Source of the DNA: Pilatotrama ljubarskyi
Taxonomy: Eukaryota; Basidiomycota; Agaricomycetes; Polyporales; Polyporaceae
Direction: 5' to 3'
DNA: 64,000 bases
NCBI GenBank assembly: GCA_022385805.1
Contig: MU277676.1
Span: 183,568-247,567 of the forward strand
Shown here in pieces: positions 9,843 through 20,397 of the stretch. The notes under the pieces were generated by a model, which did not search any database, was not told where the DNA came from, and was given only the letters and a program-made list of their open reading frames with translations. Both the position numbers and the translations under genes were made by a program. The stretch's first letter is position 1, and the number at the start of each line of letters is the position of its first letter.

Positions 9843-12800
9843 ATGGACGCGGACGACTACTTCGACGACGACGACCTGGTCATCGATGATAACGTTATCG
9901 CGGCTCTTGACTGGGCGGAGAGCCAGTTCAGGGAAGCGCAACGCCTCACCCAGCAGCCGGTGGTAGGCGAGCGTCGTCCGGCGGATACGCTCCCTCCTGT
10001 CGAACTCCCGCCCCCTAAGAGGCAGAAGACATCGCATGAATGGGGCGGAGAACCATCAGCATTGCCTGTTGCCGAAGATGATGAAGAGCTACCAGACATA
10101 TCGATAATTGGAGGCGGCTCGTACAGACTGCCCGCTGCCCAGAGGGAGGCCGCGCACGCGCTGGCTGCCCAGATACGTGGCCCAGCGAACGACACGAATA
10201 ATGAGGCGTCTCGAGCGCCCTCAGCTCCAGTACGTGATGCTGTTCCTCCCCCTGCCGTTGTCCGAAACGTACCTGGAAGACGTGCGTCGGGCTCGAGTAG
10301 CGCAGCTGTAAACCCACCTGAGCCTGCGGTCACACCTGTTGCTGGTCCATCTTCTGCGGTACGAACTGGCAACCTAATCAATACTGCCGCGAAGCCACGA
10401 AGGTCCTCTACTCTCAAGTCAATACAGGAGGCTCTCGCTGGTCTTGATACCGCACAGGCTGCTCCTGGTGCGAACATTGCTCGCCCCGCTCCTCCTGCTG
10501 CATCCTCTCGAGTCCCTAGGAATGCTGCTCCTCCCCGCCACTCTATATCTCCGGCCCTCCCCTCTTCGCAAACCCGGCCTTCTGTTCCGCCCGCTGCTGT
10601 CGCACCCTCTCATAGCTCTAGACCTGTAGCGGTCCCTGCCTCCACGGTCGCGCCTGCATACCGGCGGCAAAGCGTGCCAGGACCCTCTCGGCAGCATGGG
10701 GTACAACCCAACTTTGTCCAGCCGCGACCACCGCCACCCCAAGCCCCTCGGCCCTCTCAGGGACAAAGCGACCGAAGCATCCGAATCGAGCTTGACGCCT
10801 TGAGAGCCCAGCTAGAAGACGTGAATCCTATTTTTCATCGTATTGACGCCGTGCTGATGTATCATCATAGCTCCTGAAAGCCCAAGAAGAGACGACCAAG
10901 GCTCTACAGGAGGCGCAGAATGCCCGGTACGCGAAGGAGGGCGAAGTCAGCATTCTCAGGAAGAACATGGAGAAGGTAACAATCTTTTCACGAGTTGCCA
11001 TACGACCTGCTTAGCATCGTAGACGGCGAAAGAACATGCAGCGGAAGTTGCGCGCATCAAGGCTGCAAGAGAGCAAGCCGAGGCCGCGCAGGCGCAGCTC
11101 CGGAAGGAGATGGCCGAAGAGCGGGAGCGGCTGAGGACCCAGTACATGTTTAAGGTAACACAGTCGCTGTCATTCCCGTTCCACTTCGCGTTATATATCA
11201 CCAAGATCGCAGCAACATGAGCTTGAGACGTCCCTCCGTAAAACCCCGTGGTCTGTCCGAATCAAACGCACAGACAACCAAGGACCCTTGACCCCGGTGT
11301 CCTCGTCTACACAGAGGCGGCAAGCGGCAGTGAACGCCCAGAACGGCGGCCCCAGCAGCATCTTCCAGACGCCTTCGCGCCCAAGATATGAGAAGTCCTT
11401 ACCGAATAGCCCGGAGCGGCAACACAGGAAGAAGATAGTCGACAGTCCTCCGCCGAAGAAGCCGGCAAAGCTGCCAGGGTTCTACAATGCCTTCGAGCCG
11501 TCTCCTCTCAAGGCCAGCCTGCATTTCTCGCAAGCCAGTCAATCAACGCAGGTGAAAGGGAAGGGTAAGCAGCGCATGGAAGAGCCGTCCTTCGATTTCC
11601 AGGATCCACCGGCGGAAGACTTGTTCTTCAATCCGAGGCCGACAGTGGACGACGCTCAGGCGCGCTCATCGCCTCCTAGCTCTCCGCTAGGTGAGGAAAC
11701 CGAGGATGTTCCCATTCATGACCCCCGAGCGCAGAAGGCATCGTCAGGACCTAGCAGCAGTGCCGAGCCCGTGACCTCTTCGCCTGTTGAGGACGTAGAG
11801 ATGAAGGACGAGAGCAAGCTGGCGGAGCATCTTGAGCCTGTGGAGCCCCTCCAAGTGCCAGACTGGACAAAGGAGGTATGTATGATGGTTCGGAAGATGT
11901 GAGACGGGTGACCGTGACGTTTCGCTCACACCCTTCTTATAGCTTCATAGGATAGTCTTGACCCACAAGTACCGCGACTCGAAGCAACCGACCCTGCAGC
12001 TGCTCATGAACTTCACCTTCACCTCGTCGGCTCCTCCGGAGAGCGCACGCGAGTACTCCATGCAGAGCGCAAGACTGCTGGAGAGTCTCGGAAGCGCAGC
12101 TTACAAGCCTGTAGATGCAGACGACGTGATCCTGGCCGTCCAACAGACTTTGTCCACGATGGGCCGCATCTTGTCGAATGCCGGATCTGTCAGTCAATAG
12201 ATCGCTACTTTGTCGGCTTTTCTGACAGAAGGATAGGTCACTCCTCTCGCAGAGTTGCTGGATCTCATGAAGGTCGTCGCGTTGTTTGTCCCGGCATTCG
12301 TCCCTCTCGCACTAGCGCCTGCGGACGTGCCCGACAGTATTCACGAACCGCCGGAAATCCTTTTGCTGGTGTGCGAGACCGTCAGCGCGCATCTTCAGCC
12401 GGGAGACGAAGGCCTTAATGAGGGTCATAGTGCGCTTGCCACTGCAGTGCTAGGTCTGCTAGAGATCATCTGTTGGTATACACCACCAGACCTCGCCATG
12501 CGGCGCGTGCCCTTCAAGCTCGATAGACGTATGTGGTGCTGACAGCTTCCTTCCAGACTTTCTGTGATCCTCCGAAAGCCGGGAGTGTTGTCGACGCTGG
12601 TCAACTCTGCCCAGCCGACCTGGCTGCTCCTACGGACCATGCGTGCTCTCACCCTCGCCGCATCATGTGGGTGCTGTTGATCCTGTGCCGCGTCCGGTGG
12701 GCTTACGCTAAGAGTAGACCATTCCCTGTGGAAACACTTCTTGTCATTTCCGCTCGTCGAGGCGCCGGGGGACAACTCTGCTCCTAAGGACTTCACCAAG

Positions 12801-13613
12801 ATTCCTCAAATCGAGCAACTGGCGGCGCTCCTCATCGACCGGACACGAGACGGACCTGAGGTGCGTGGTCCGCGATCAGAGACCTGTGAACCAGGACTAG
12901 ATACCATGCCGCAGTGTCGACCACTCCGCGAAGCGATCCTCAACCTCATTACAACGCTGGCCGTTGCCCATACTGACGCCCTCTCTATCTTATTGCAATC
13001 GCACACCCTATTGCCCTCGATTATCTCGTTTCTCAACAACATCACCGCTCCGTTATGGGAAGAGGACGAAGAGTTCATGCGGGACGCTGACCTCATCACT
13101 TGGTACATACTCCCTCCCCTCGTCTCTACGCGGGGTCCCTCTGACACTGATGCGACGGCAGGACTGTACAAATCACGACGTGCACGGTGCTGCTGCTCCA
13201 CCACCTCATGACGAACGCTGACAGCTCGAAGATCAATCTCCGGCAGAAGCTCATGTTCCCGCCGCGGCGCTTCGCCAACGCCCTCTGGCACATGTTCACC
13301 GTCTCGCTCGGGCGGATCAGCTACGCGTTTCCCCCAGACTGGGCTGGAGTGGAGAACGCGCAGCGACTAGACCAGATCTGTGGTAGGCTGCACAGCCCAC
13401 TGTGAGCTGCATACACTGAGCCTCTCGACCGTCTCTCCTGCAGACTTGGCCAAGGACGTGTTGGAGGTCGCCGTGGACGGGCCCGAGCTGGAGTCGATCT
13501 GGGCGGCGTTCCAGGTCGATGACAACGTTCCGGCCACGTCGAGCCGGGCGCAGTACGACGACGACGAGAACGAGCCGCGCGGGGCGGCGCATTCAGCTAT
13601 AGAGATCGAGTGA
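9843..13613 (+). CDS. Rad26/ATRIP-like DNA damage checkpoint protein
   Basis: This is probably the regulatory partner of the ATR/Rad3 kinase, recruiting it to RPA-coated single-stranded DNA in the nucleus. The start ATG at 9843 gives MDADDYFDDDDLVIDDNVIA, an acidic N-terminus like the RPA-binding recruitment motif of ATRIP/Rad26 proteins. A long disordered Ser/Pro/Ala-rich region follows (to about 10.7 kb), then a coiled coil over several exons (LDALRAQLEDV, LLKAQEETTKALQEAQNARY, AREQAEAAQAQLRKEMAEE), a phospho-site-rich linker (11.3-11.9 kb), and a long helical C-terminal region to 13613. At least nine introns are implied. The acidic N-terminus, coiled coil and helical tail together fit ATRIP; no single motif is diagnostic. 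It could be confused with other coiled-coil checkpoint proteins. Confidence 0.7.
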
Positions 13614-15680
13614 ATGTTGACTTATATTCCAGATGTATCGCCATGCTTATAGTTATATTCCATTACTGTGTTCGAGAGATGCGGACGTTTCGTTGCATGG
13701 GTGGGCTGCTGCTACACGCCCATCTGCTGCTGACAAGCCTCAATATGAGTGTATACAAACAGCAGTCTTCTCCTGTCCTAAGAAACCCTACATGAGTGAG
13801 ACCGGCGTGCCTCCGGGCTATTATTGCTGCCTACTAACATAACCTCGGACCCGGATCTGGGACAAATTTCGAAGATAAGACTCTGAGTCTACCCTACTTC
13901 AATCCAGTCCTTCCTCGCCCTCATAGATGTGCGTGCCACCTAGGAACGCGCATGCTCCCATACAGGATGTCGTTTCCGTGGAACATGGGATACGGACGCG
14001 CGCGACGCGGATATCGGATGGGCGCTTAGCCCCTTCTGACGATCTATTTCATCGCTCCTGCAACCTCTCATACAGTGCAGACCCGCAGAGCAAAGGCGCA
14101 CAGAGTCTAGATAGCCCGGACGTAACATGCCATATTCGATGACTGAGAGTCCGGGCAACGATGCTCTCTCCATCGCGCCAAGAAGCTGGCAGCCCACCTC
14201 GCCGGATTCTGATTATTCGAAATATCTCAGCAACGCTTCCCGCTATACTAAGCACCGTTTCTTTGCACAGCTGTATATATGAGACGATGTCGATGCCTTC
14301 CTGAACGCTCTTGAAGGGCCTTTGGAAGTAGTGATTGCGCTAGAAGCTAGCACGAAGCCGGTAAGTAGTCCCAAGCTTGAATCCGGGTCGGCTGCTACAG
14401 TCAGTATATGTACAGTCGAGTACGAGAAGAGGACATGAGACGCACGAAAATTGGGGCCCGGCATAGTCATCATGTCATGACATGTCCCGAGACAAAGCCC
14501 CTCTAATTCGAAGCTTGAGCACTTACATTCAAGTTGGTGGAAGGCAAGCGGAAGGCCCCGGTTATGTTACTTGGGAGTGTGTATCGGCAATTGCCGATGA
14601 TCGACCCGGGGGCGCCTACAGAGACCAGCTCGGAGGCATCTTATACGTATCCGTCGCCGTCTCTAATCGTGAAACGTCTGCTCTACGTAGCACATACTCT
14701 CGTGCCTGAGCGGAAAACCTGAATGTAGTGTTCGTGATCTCCGAGAAACCAGATGAGTGTATCGCAATCTGTCCATTCGTGGGATGAGATGACCCAAACA
14801 GACGCCCTAGAGTCTGACGGTCGTCTCTGGTGCGCCGGAGCGCAACCACGTCGGGCGAGAGCAAATGTGAGCCCTAGCTCGGCCGTCATGAGCTCTTTGA
14901 AGACGCAGAGAGGCCGTCGCTGCATACAAGGCCCGGCAAGTACGCGACGGCAACGCCAGAAGGCTGTGCCGAGCGTTGTGCTGGCCCGCGAGTTCTCTGC
15001 CCCGCTGGGTGGGGGAGCGGCGTGAACATGCCCCGCGGCTGATGTGTAGGCCTCGCTGGGCCTCCTGTTTTATTGCGAGTGAACGTCTGTTTGCCCCAGT
15101 ACATCCCTGTTGTTGCATATGTAGCACCGCCGTCTGAACCTACGTCGTTGTTCGCCCAGAGTAGGTGCGAGGTCGTCGCCCGCCGCCCGCCGGCGACCTT
15201 TGCGGACGAGGCGGACGAGCTGTCGGCCGTGTAGGAGCGAGCCTTTACTTACGGCGAGATGATAGACTGCGCCGAGCATGGCGCGGAGGACGCCGTTGAG
15301 CCAAAGCCCAGGACTTCGGCGCACGGGCTGGTGGGCGAGTGGGACGGACGGAGCAGCGTTGAGCAGCGACTGCAACCTCTCCGTCCTTTGGCCCCCTCTC
15401 ATCACGCGCACTCGCACTCATGCTGACACGTCAATCCACCGCTTCTCTCCGTCTTATCTGCCGCTCTCGCCCTGCCTCCTCCTCCTCGCACCCAACACAC
15501 TCCACGGCCACTCCAGAGAAAACTATCGGCTCGTCTGCCCCGCTGTCGCCGCCGCAGTCTCTGAAACATGTCTGTACGTCCTCTTTCGCCTCGTTCTCCA
15601 CGACATCCCGTGTCGACTCATCGCCACGGCCGACACAGTCCCCGGTCGCCCCGGGCTTCCCCAGCCCCTCCCCCAACACG
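13614..15680. other. Long intergenic region
   Basis: About 2 kb contains only short, compositionally poor frames on both strands. I see no gene, no transposon ends and no convincing RNA gene. The right third presumably carries the BTB gene promoter. The BTB reading frame stays open back to an ATG at 15420. Confidence 0.5.
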
Positions 15681-16647
15681 ATGTCGACGATGTTCACCCC
15701 CGGATTCATGGTCGACGGCTCATTCCCCGACATCGCCCTCATCTCCAGCGATTCCACCGTCTTCCACGCCCACACACGCCGCCTCCTTTCCGCCTCCACC
15801 AACGCCTTCGCCGGCTACCTCGCCCAGCCCGTCGGCTCCATCGCCCTCCCCGAGTCCGCCGCTGTCCTCAACGTCGTCCTCCATCTCATATACGGTATGT
15901 TCTGCCTGCACTTCCAGCCATCGTTCGAGTCCACCGAAGCGGCGCTGGACGCCCTGAACAAGTACGGCGTGCCGGTCTCCCAGCTCGCCTCCTCCCAGCC
16001 GCTCTACCAGCTCATTCTCTCGTACGCACCCTACTACCCGATCGAGGCCTACGCCCTCGCCGCGCACTACCAGCTAGAGGACGCAGCCGTGGCCGTCTCC
16101 GGCCATCTGCTCGCATACGACATGTCGAAGCTCACCGACGAGCTCACCGTCAAGATGGGCCCCCTCTACTTGGCCCGACTTATCGGCCTGCACCAGTCGC
16201 GCGCCCGTGCGCTCCGCGACATCGCCCTCCGCCCGCCGGCGTCCCATCCGCCGACATCGACGTGCAGCGACGAGGAGCAAGCGAAGCTGCAGCGCGGCTG
16301 GGCATTCGCGAACGCCGACATCGTCTGGCAGGTCCTTCCAAGTAAGAGTCGCCACCCTTTTCACTCCCGCCCCCTCCCTTCTCCCTCTTCGGTACTGTAA
16401 ACTTCGAGCGACTGGAGGCACCCACAATGGTATGACTCTAGATGTCTCGACCGCGACGCTGCAGTCCGTGTACTCCAAGGCGGGCGCGTCCGTCACCTGC
16501 CCGGACTGCCACCAGATGCTGCGCAATCGCATACAGGAGGTCACGACGGACTGGTTGGGCGTGAAGGTGCGTCTCTCGCTCGAGTTTCGCACACTTGGAT
16601 GCCGAGGAGGGCCACTCACGTCCACCATATTGCAGACAACGATCTGA
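15681..16647 (+). CDS. BTB/POZ domain protein
   Basis: The N-terminal region MVDGSFPDIALISSDSTVFH followed by AHTRRLLSASTNAFAGYL is a BTB fold start (the D-x-hydrophobic strand, then the F-x-A/V-H helix that meets a Cul3 or dimer partner). About 200 helical residues follow, and a final part carries CPDCHQML, an isolated CxxC. Two introns are supported near 16340-16440 and 16567-16635, and the last exon encodes only TTI-stop. I chose 15681 because it has A at -3 and lies just before the domain. An in-frame ATG at 15420 would add 87 Ser/Arg-rich residues resembling a targeting peptide. Such BTB proteins are a large, mostly uncharacterised group in Agaricomycetes; the partner is unknown. Confidence 0.75.
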
Positions 16648-19156
16648 GAACACCCCAAGCTCAGGCGCAGGCTCCGAGAGCCAGCCCCTTTCTACCGTGT
16701 ATCCAACAAGTACTGTACCGCTATCGGTGCGTTCCTCCATTCATGGTCCTGCCATAACGTTCACCCCCTGAGCGCCCGGTACGCCACCCAGATGATGCCC
16801 CCTATACCCCTCTCCTCGATGTTTTGGGTCATTTGTGCCAGTGATTCCTCGGTTCTTATCTACTGTCGTCGATGTATCCCCAGGCTTCCCCACAGTGCTG
16901 TATCTTCAACCCGGATATGTATATTGAATGTGTATCGTGGCGCAGATGCTCTTCAGGTGCTCGTTAGCTCACAGGAACGTCCTTCTGGCGCGGTCATCAC
17001 AATCCACTTGCCAGATATACCTCCTGACACGATTGTCATAGCAGCAGGCGCTGGAACGCCGTATATTTCGTACTTAAGATGGACAGAACAGCCCGGTTGC
17101 ACCTCCAATAACACCGAGACGGCCCAAGAACTTGCGAAGGCGTCTGCCCGGGCTATCGATATGCCTGCTCCACAACTCCCACCATCTCGTACACGGTACG
17201 GAGTTGAAGCCATACGCTATCGTCTACCCACTTCTGCGAGCTGATTCGCACTCGATCCCGCAGCGCTAGCTTGCTAGCTCATAACGGAACGCCGGACAAA
17301 TTCGAGTCCCTGCGTACATACCAGACCTTGCTCATCCTACTTGCGCGCAAGGATCTCACGGACGTTCTAGTCGATGAAGAGCGTCTTCGCGCGCGTCCGA
17401 GCTTAGCGCATAAAGCCGCATAGAAGCCGCCGTAGTGCCGCTCAGGCTCATCCTGGTCGACATTCGGGCGGCACGCGGCTGGAGGTAGACTCTCCCGTCA
17501 TTCGGGCGTGTGGACCCGAACAGGTCCGTAGTAGTCTCTCCAGGTCAGAGTACTAGTGCTCTACCGGCTCTGCAAGTTTAGAAGCACAGTCACACGGGTG
17601 AGGGAAGCATTCGAGTTGCCGGCCCTGCCATGTAATGGGCGATGCGTATGCTCCCCATGTTCGCAGCGGCGACCTACAGTGGCGGTTGTTTGGTGGCTGA
17701 AGATGTGCGCGCGGGCAGACACGATCAGTGGTCGCTTTGTCCGACAGTACAGTATGTGCCAGTGCGCCAGAGTCACCTCATCTGCAGTCAGTCGCTCAGG
17801 CTGCCTCGAAGAGGACATGACTTTTGGAGGCTGCGGAGGATGTGCGTGTGAGGGATCGCAGAGAGCCTGGGCAACCAAGGTTATACAGCACTTTACTAGC
17901 AGGAATGTGTGCCACGGTGGCGTACGACCTACAGTAGATCTCTCACTCTATGTCGCTGAACCGAACCACAGCCTGAAAGAACGAAGGTACTCTCTCAGGA
18001 CCTTGGCCGTACTTGCCCGCCTAGCTTAGTCAAGAGCCTCAGGCGATGAGAAGCAGCACGCAGTAGGCTAGGGACGAGCTTGGAGGGCAAGGACTTAGGA
18101 GATGACTTTCATGCCACTCGGCAGGCTCGCGGCATGCCCTGCCGTCGCTCGGCAGTATTAGCTCCGCTGATCCGCGCATTGTCCACGCGTGACTTAGACT
18201 GGGAACGCCACAGCAGATATTCGTACTCCGACCCTAAGCGCCCACCTCCCTTGGTGGGAATACCCTCGGTAAATCGCTGAGATCGAACCCGGCAGGCTCG
18301 GCTGCGTGACAGTCGCGTTACGCATCCACGGAGAAATGTCCGAACACTGGGTCCCGAGCAGTTCTGTCCCTCCCTATCGTCTACATCTTGACGTACCCAG
18401 GTAGGAATTGAGGGCCAGGTAGATCTTTGCATGGCAAACATATCTGCTAAGTATGGAAGTTATCGGAAGAGAAGGGAGCAAGATATTCGGGAGAATGTCT
18501 CGACTGTCCGAACGTTGGGGTTATGATAGTAGTACTCACACAAATAGCTATATACGCGGCCGCGGTCTGGTCTGGGGCCACGGATCCGGAGTAGAGTCAC
18601 GGTAAGTACCGTCTGCATGAAGCATCGACGGACGTCTATTCCACAATGTTATCTCTCGTCGCAGGGTACATCTTCACGTTGTTATTTAAATCAACGGTCT
18701 ACGTCGGTGGCCACTGGGTTCTACAGCTGAGAACGCTGACGGAATTTGAGCGCAGCGTCTGAGCGTCGAACCCAGTCACGGAGCGCATACTCTCGCCGTG
18801 CCTTCGTCTTCGTGGTGGCCGGCCTTGCTGAAATAGATCTAGAGCTCGAGCAATCTTCCAGTGCATCCGGCGGCATCGTCTGCATGAAGGAACGACGTCG
18901 GCCGACTCCCGTCTGGTCAGAGGCGTCGGCGAGACCATGATGCACTGGTGCACGCAGTCTACTACCGCAGCACCGATCCACAGCGGCTGCGACCTGGAAC
19001 CCTGCGTTGGAGCGAACCGCGTATGGCAGGTGCGTTGCCATATCTGAGTTGCATATACAGGACTTCGATAATACCCTCGTCCGAGTCGGCGATGATGTCG
19101 TCCTCACCAAGTAGAGGGCTCTTGATTGGGCGTCACTGCACAAGCCCTCTCTGGGC
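16648..19156. other. Long intergenic region, no recognisable gene
   Basis: About 2.5 kb. The longest open frame (16792-17244, +) encodes 150 residues with no motif I recognise and no clear start context. A stretch at 18255-18340 resembles a broken tRNA on the minus strand (see rejected list). The rest looks like non-coding sequence. Confidence 0.5.
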
Positions 19157-19163
19157 TATATAA
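19157..19163 (+). promoter_or_regulatory. TATA box of small secreted protein gene A
   Basis: TATATAA sits 89 bp upstream of the ATG at 19252, an ordinary distance for a TATA-driven fungal gene with a short leader. Confidence 0.65.
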
Positions 19164-19251
19164 GCCAGTCAGAAACAAGGGAATCCCGCTTGCATCGCGC
19201 CCACGACACTCACTCGAGCTCCGTACGTTCGCCGCTCTGACATCGCACGCA

Positions 19252-19594
19252 ATGAACTTCAAGCTTTCCGCTCTTCTCGCTGCTCTCGGGACCCTCACCA
19301 CCGTGCCAACCGTTACCGCAGGCCCGATCGCTTACGGCATATGCCAGACGGGTGAGCCTTCCTCATGATGCATCGATCTCCAGGGAACTGACCGTGAAAC
19401 GCGTTGACTGACTCTCCTTCGGTGCTGCGGTAGGGTGCAACGCCGTAGTCGTCGCCTGCTATGCTGGCGCTGGGGCCGTCTTCGGGACGATTACCGCTGG
19501 AGTGGGCACCCCGGCTGCTATCATTGCTTGCAACGTTGCTCTCGGCCAGTGCTCTGCCGCCTGCGCCGTGGTCGCCTTTACCCCTACGCCGTAG
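19252..19594 (+). CDS. Small cysteine-rich secreted protein A (six Cys)
   Basis: Two exons with one intron of about 78 nt (GTGAGCC to GGTAG). Exon 1 encodes a signal peptide (MNFKLSALLAALGTLTTVP then TVTAG) and the start of the mature chain, PIAYGICQTG. Exon 2 begins CNAVVVACYAGAGAVFG and contains the glycine-spaced hydrophobic run TITAGVGTPAAIIACNVALG, then QCSAACAVVAFTPTP. Six cysteines in the mature part suggest three disulphides. The GxxxG-like small-residue run is glycine-zipper-like, which is unusual in an exported peptide. Similar fungal proteins are sometimes annotated zygote-specific protein-like; the function is unknown. It is paralogous to the gene at 20083 with conserved intron position. 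Confidence 0.82.
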
Positions 19595-19992
19595 ACCAAG
19601 CATGTCTGTTTCACCTTTGCTGATGAGGTGAACTGACTTCTTGATGACCCTAGGCTTCTGCATCGCAGCTTCAAACCCTTATCATAGACGAGAAATATCA
19701 AGACTGGGTCCTGAACCGCATAGACGTTGGGTCAACGAGCAGTGGCAGCACGGATGGTGAAGCATAATGAATCCGCCTACGACGAGACTTGTATTACTTG
19801 ATACTTGACAATCCGTCTTCAGCCGATGCTGAGCCAACGTCGCATGTCACTTGATTGTGGCAGACGCATGCTCGAGACGAAGTCACCGGGGGGCATTCAT
19901 ATCCGCTAACCTCGAGGCAACCGTCTGGTGGCCTACCCAAACTTCAGTACTCAGTCATTAGGAGTTGGCGCCCCTTCCGCGTGCAATTCCGC
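19595..19992. other. Spacer between the tandem secreted protein genes
   Basis: About 400 bp of terminator and promoter sequence with no gene seen. It ends at the TATA box of gene B. Confidence 0.5.
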
Positions 19993-19999
19993 TATATAT
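19993..19999 (+). promoter_or_regulatory. TATA box of small secreted protein gene B
   Basis: TATATAT lies 90 bp before the ATG at 20083, the same spacing as in gene A, consistent with duplication of the promoter together with the coding region. Confidence 0.6.
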
Positions 20000-20082
20000 G
20001 ACGGTCCAACACACTGCCCTGGTATTTTCCAGACATCGGTGAACTCCCTACCCACGCTCAATCCTCAGCGTCCCCAGCAATC

Positions 20083-20397
20083 ATGAAGCTCGCCTCTGTA
20101 GTCGCACACATCGCCCTTGTTTTCGCCGCCGTACCGTATGCCCAGGCGGGCCTCCTCAGCTACGGTATCTGCCAGACAGGTGAGCAGACCGCTGCGCAAG
20201 AGCATCAACATAAATTGACCTCGGCGGCCCTGACAGGCTGTAACACTATGGCCGTCGCATGCTACGCTGCCGCTGGCGCTGTCTTCGGAACTGTCACCGC
20301 CGGGGTGGGCACCCCTGCCGTCATCCTAGGCTGCAACGCTGCGCTCGGGAAGTGCTCCGCGGCGTGCGCCATCGTCGCACTCACCCCTACTCCTTGA
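20083..20397 (+). CDS. Small cysteine-rich secreted protein B (six Cys)
   Basis: Paralogue of the gene at 19252, in the same orientation. Exon 1 encodes the signal peptide MKLASVVAHIALVFAAVPYA-QAG and LLSYGICQTG. An intron of about 57 nt (GTGAGCAG to GACAG) follows at the identical codon and phase. Exon 2 reads CNTMAVACYAAAGAVFG, TVTAGVGTPAVILGCNAALG, KCSAACAIVALTPTP-stop. The intron has no stop in frame, so an unspliced message would also be open (104 codons) with an insert that separates the first two cysteines. The spliced form is preferred because it restores the CQTGC motif shared with gene A. Predicted extracellular; function unknown. Confidence 0.83.
   Translation: MKLASVVAHIALVFAAVPYAQAGLLSYGICQTGEQTAAQEHQHKLTSAALTGCNTMAVACYAAAGAVFGTVTAGVGTPAVILGCNAALGKCSAACAIVALTPTP

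Noticed and set aside
14465..14482. Palindrome ATGTCATGACAT
   Set aside because: 12 bp only, no associated gene or repeat; it can occur by chance.
15278..16345. 355-codon + frame overlapping the BTB gene
   Set aside because: Arg/Pro-rich out-of-frame shadow of the GC-rich BTB exon; the BTB domain lies in the other frame.
16792..17244. 150-codon + frame as a gene
   Set aside because: No recognisable motif, no promoter element seen close upstream and no splice context; kept only as a note in the intergenic description.
18255..18340. tRNA-like stretch on the minus strand (contains GGGTTCGATC and CTGTCAC, reminiscent of tRNA-Asp or tRNA-Val)
   Set aside because: The T-arm stem does not pair, the anticodon stem has a mismatch and no 7-bp acceptor stem can be formed, so at best it is a degenerate tRNA remnant.
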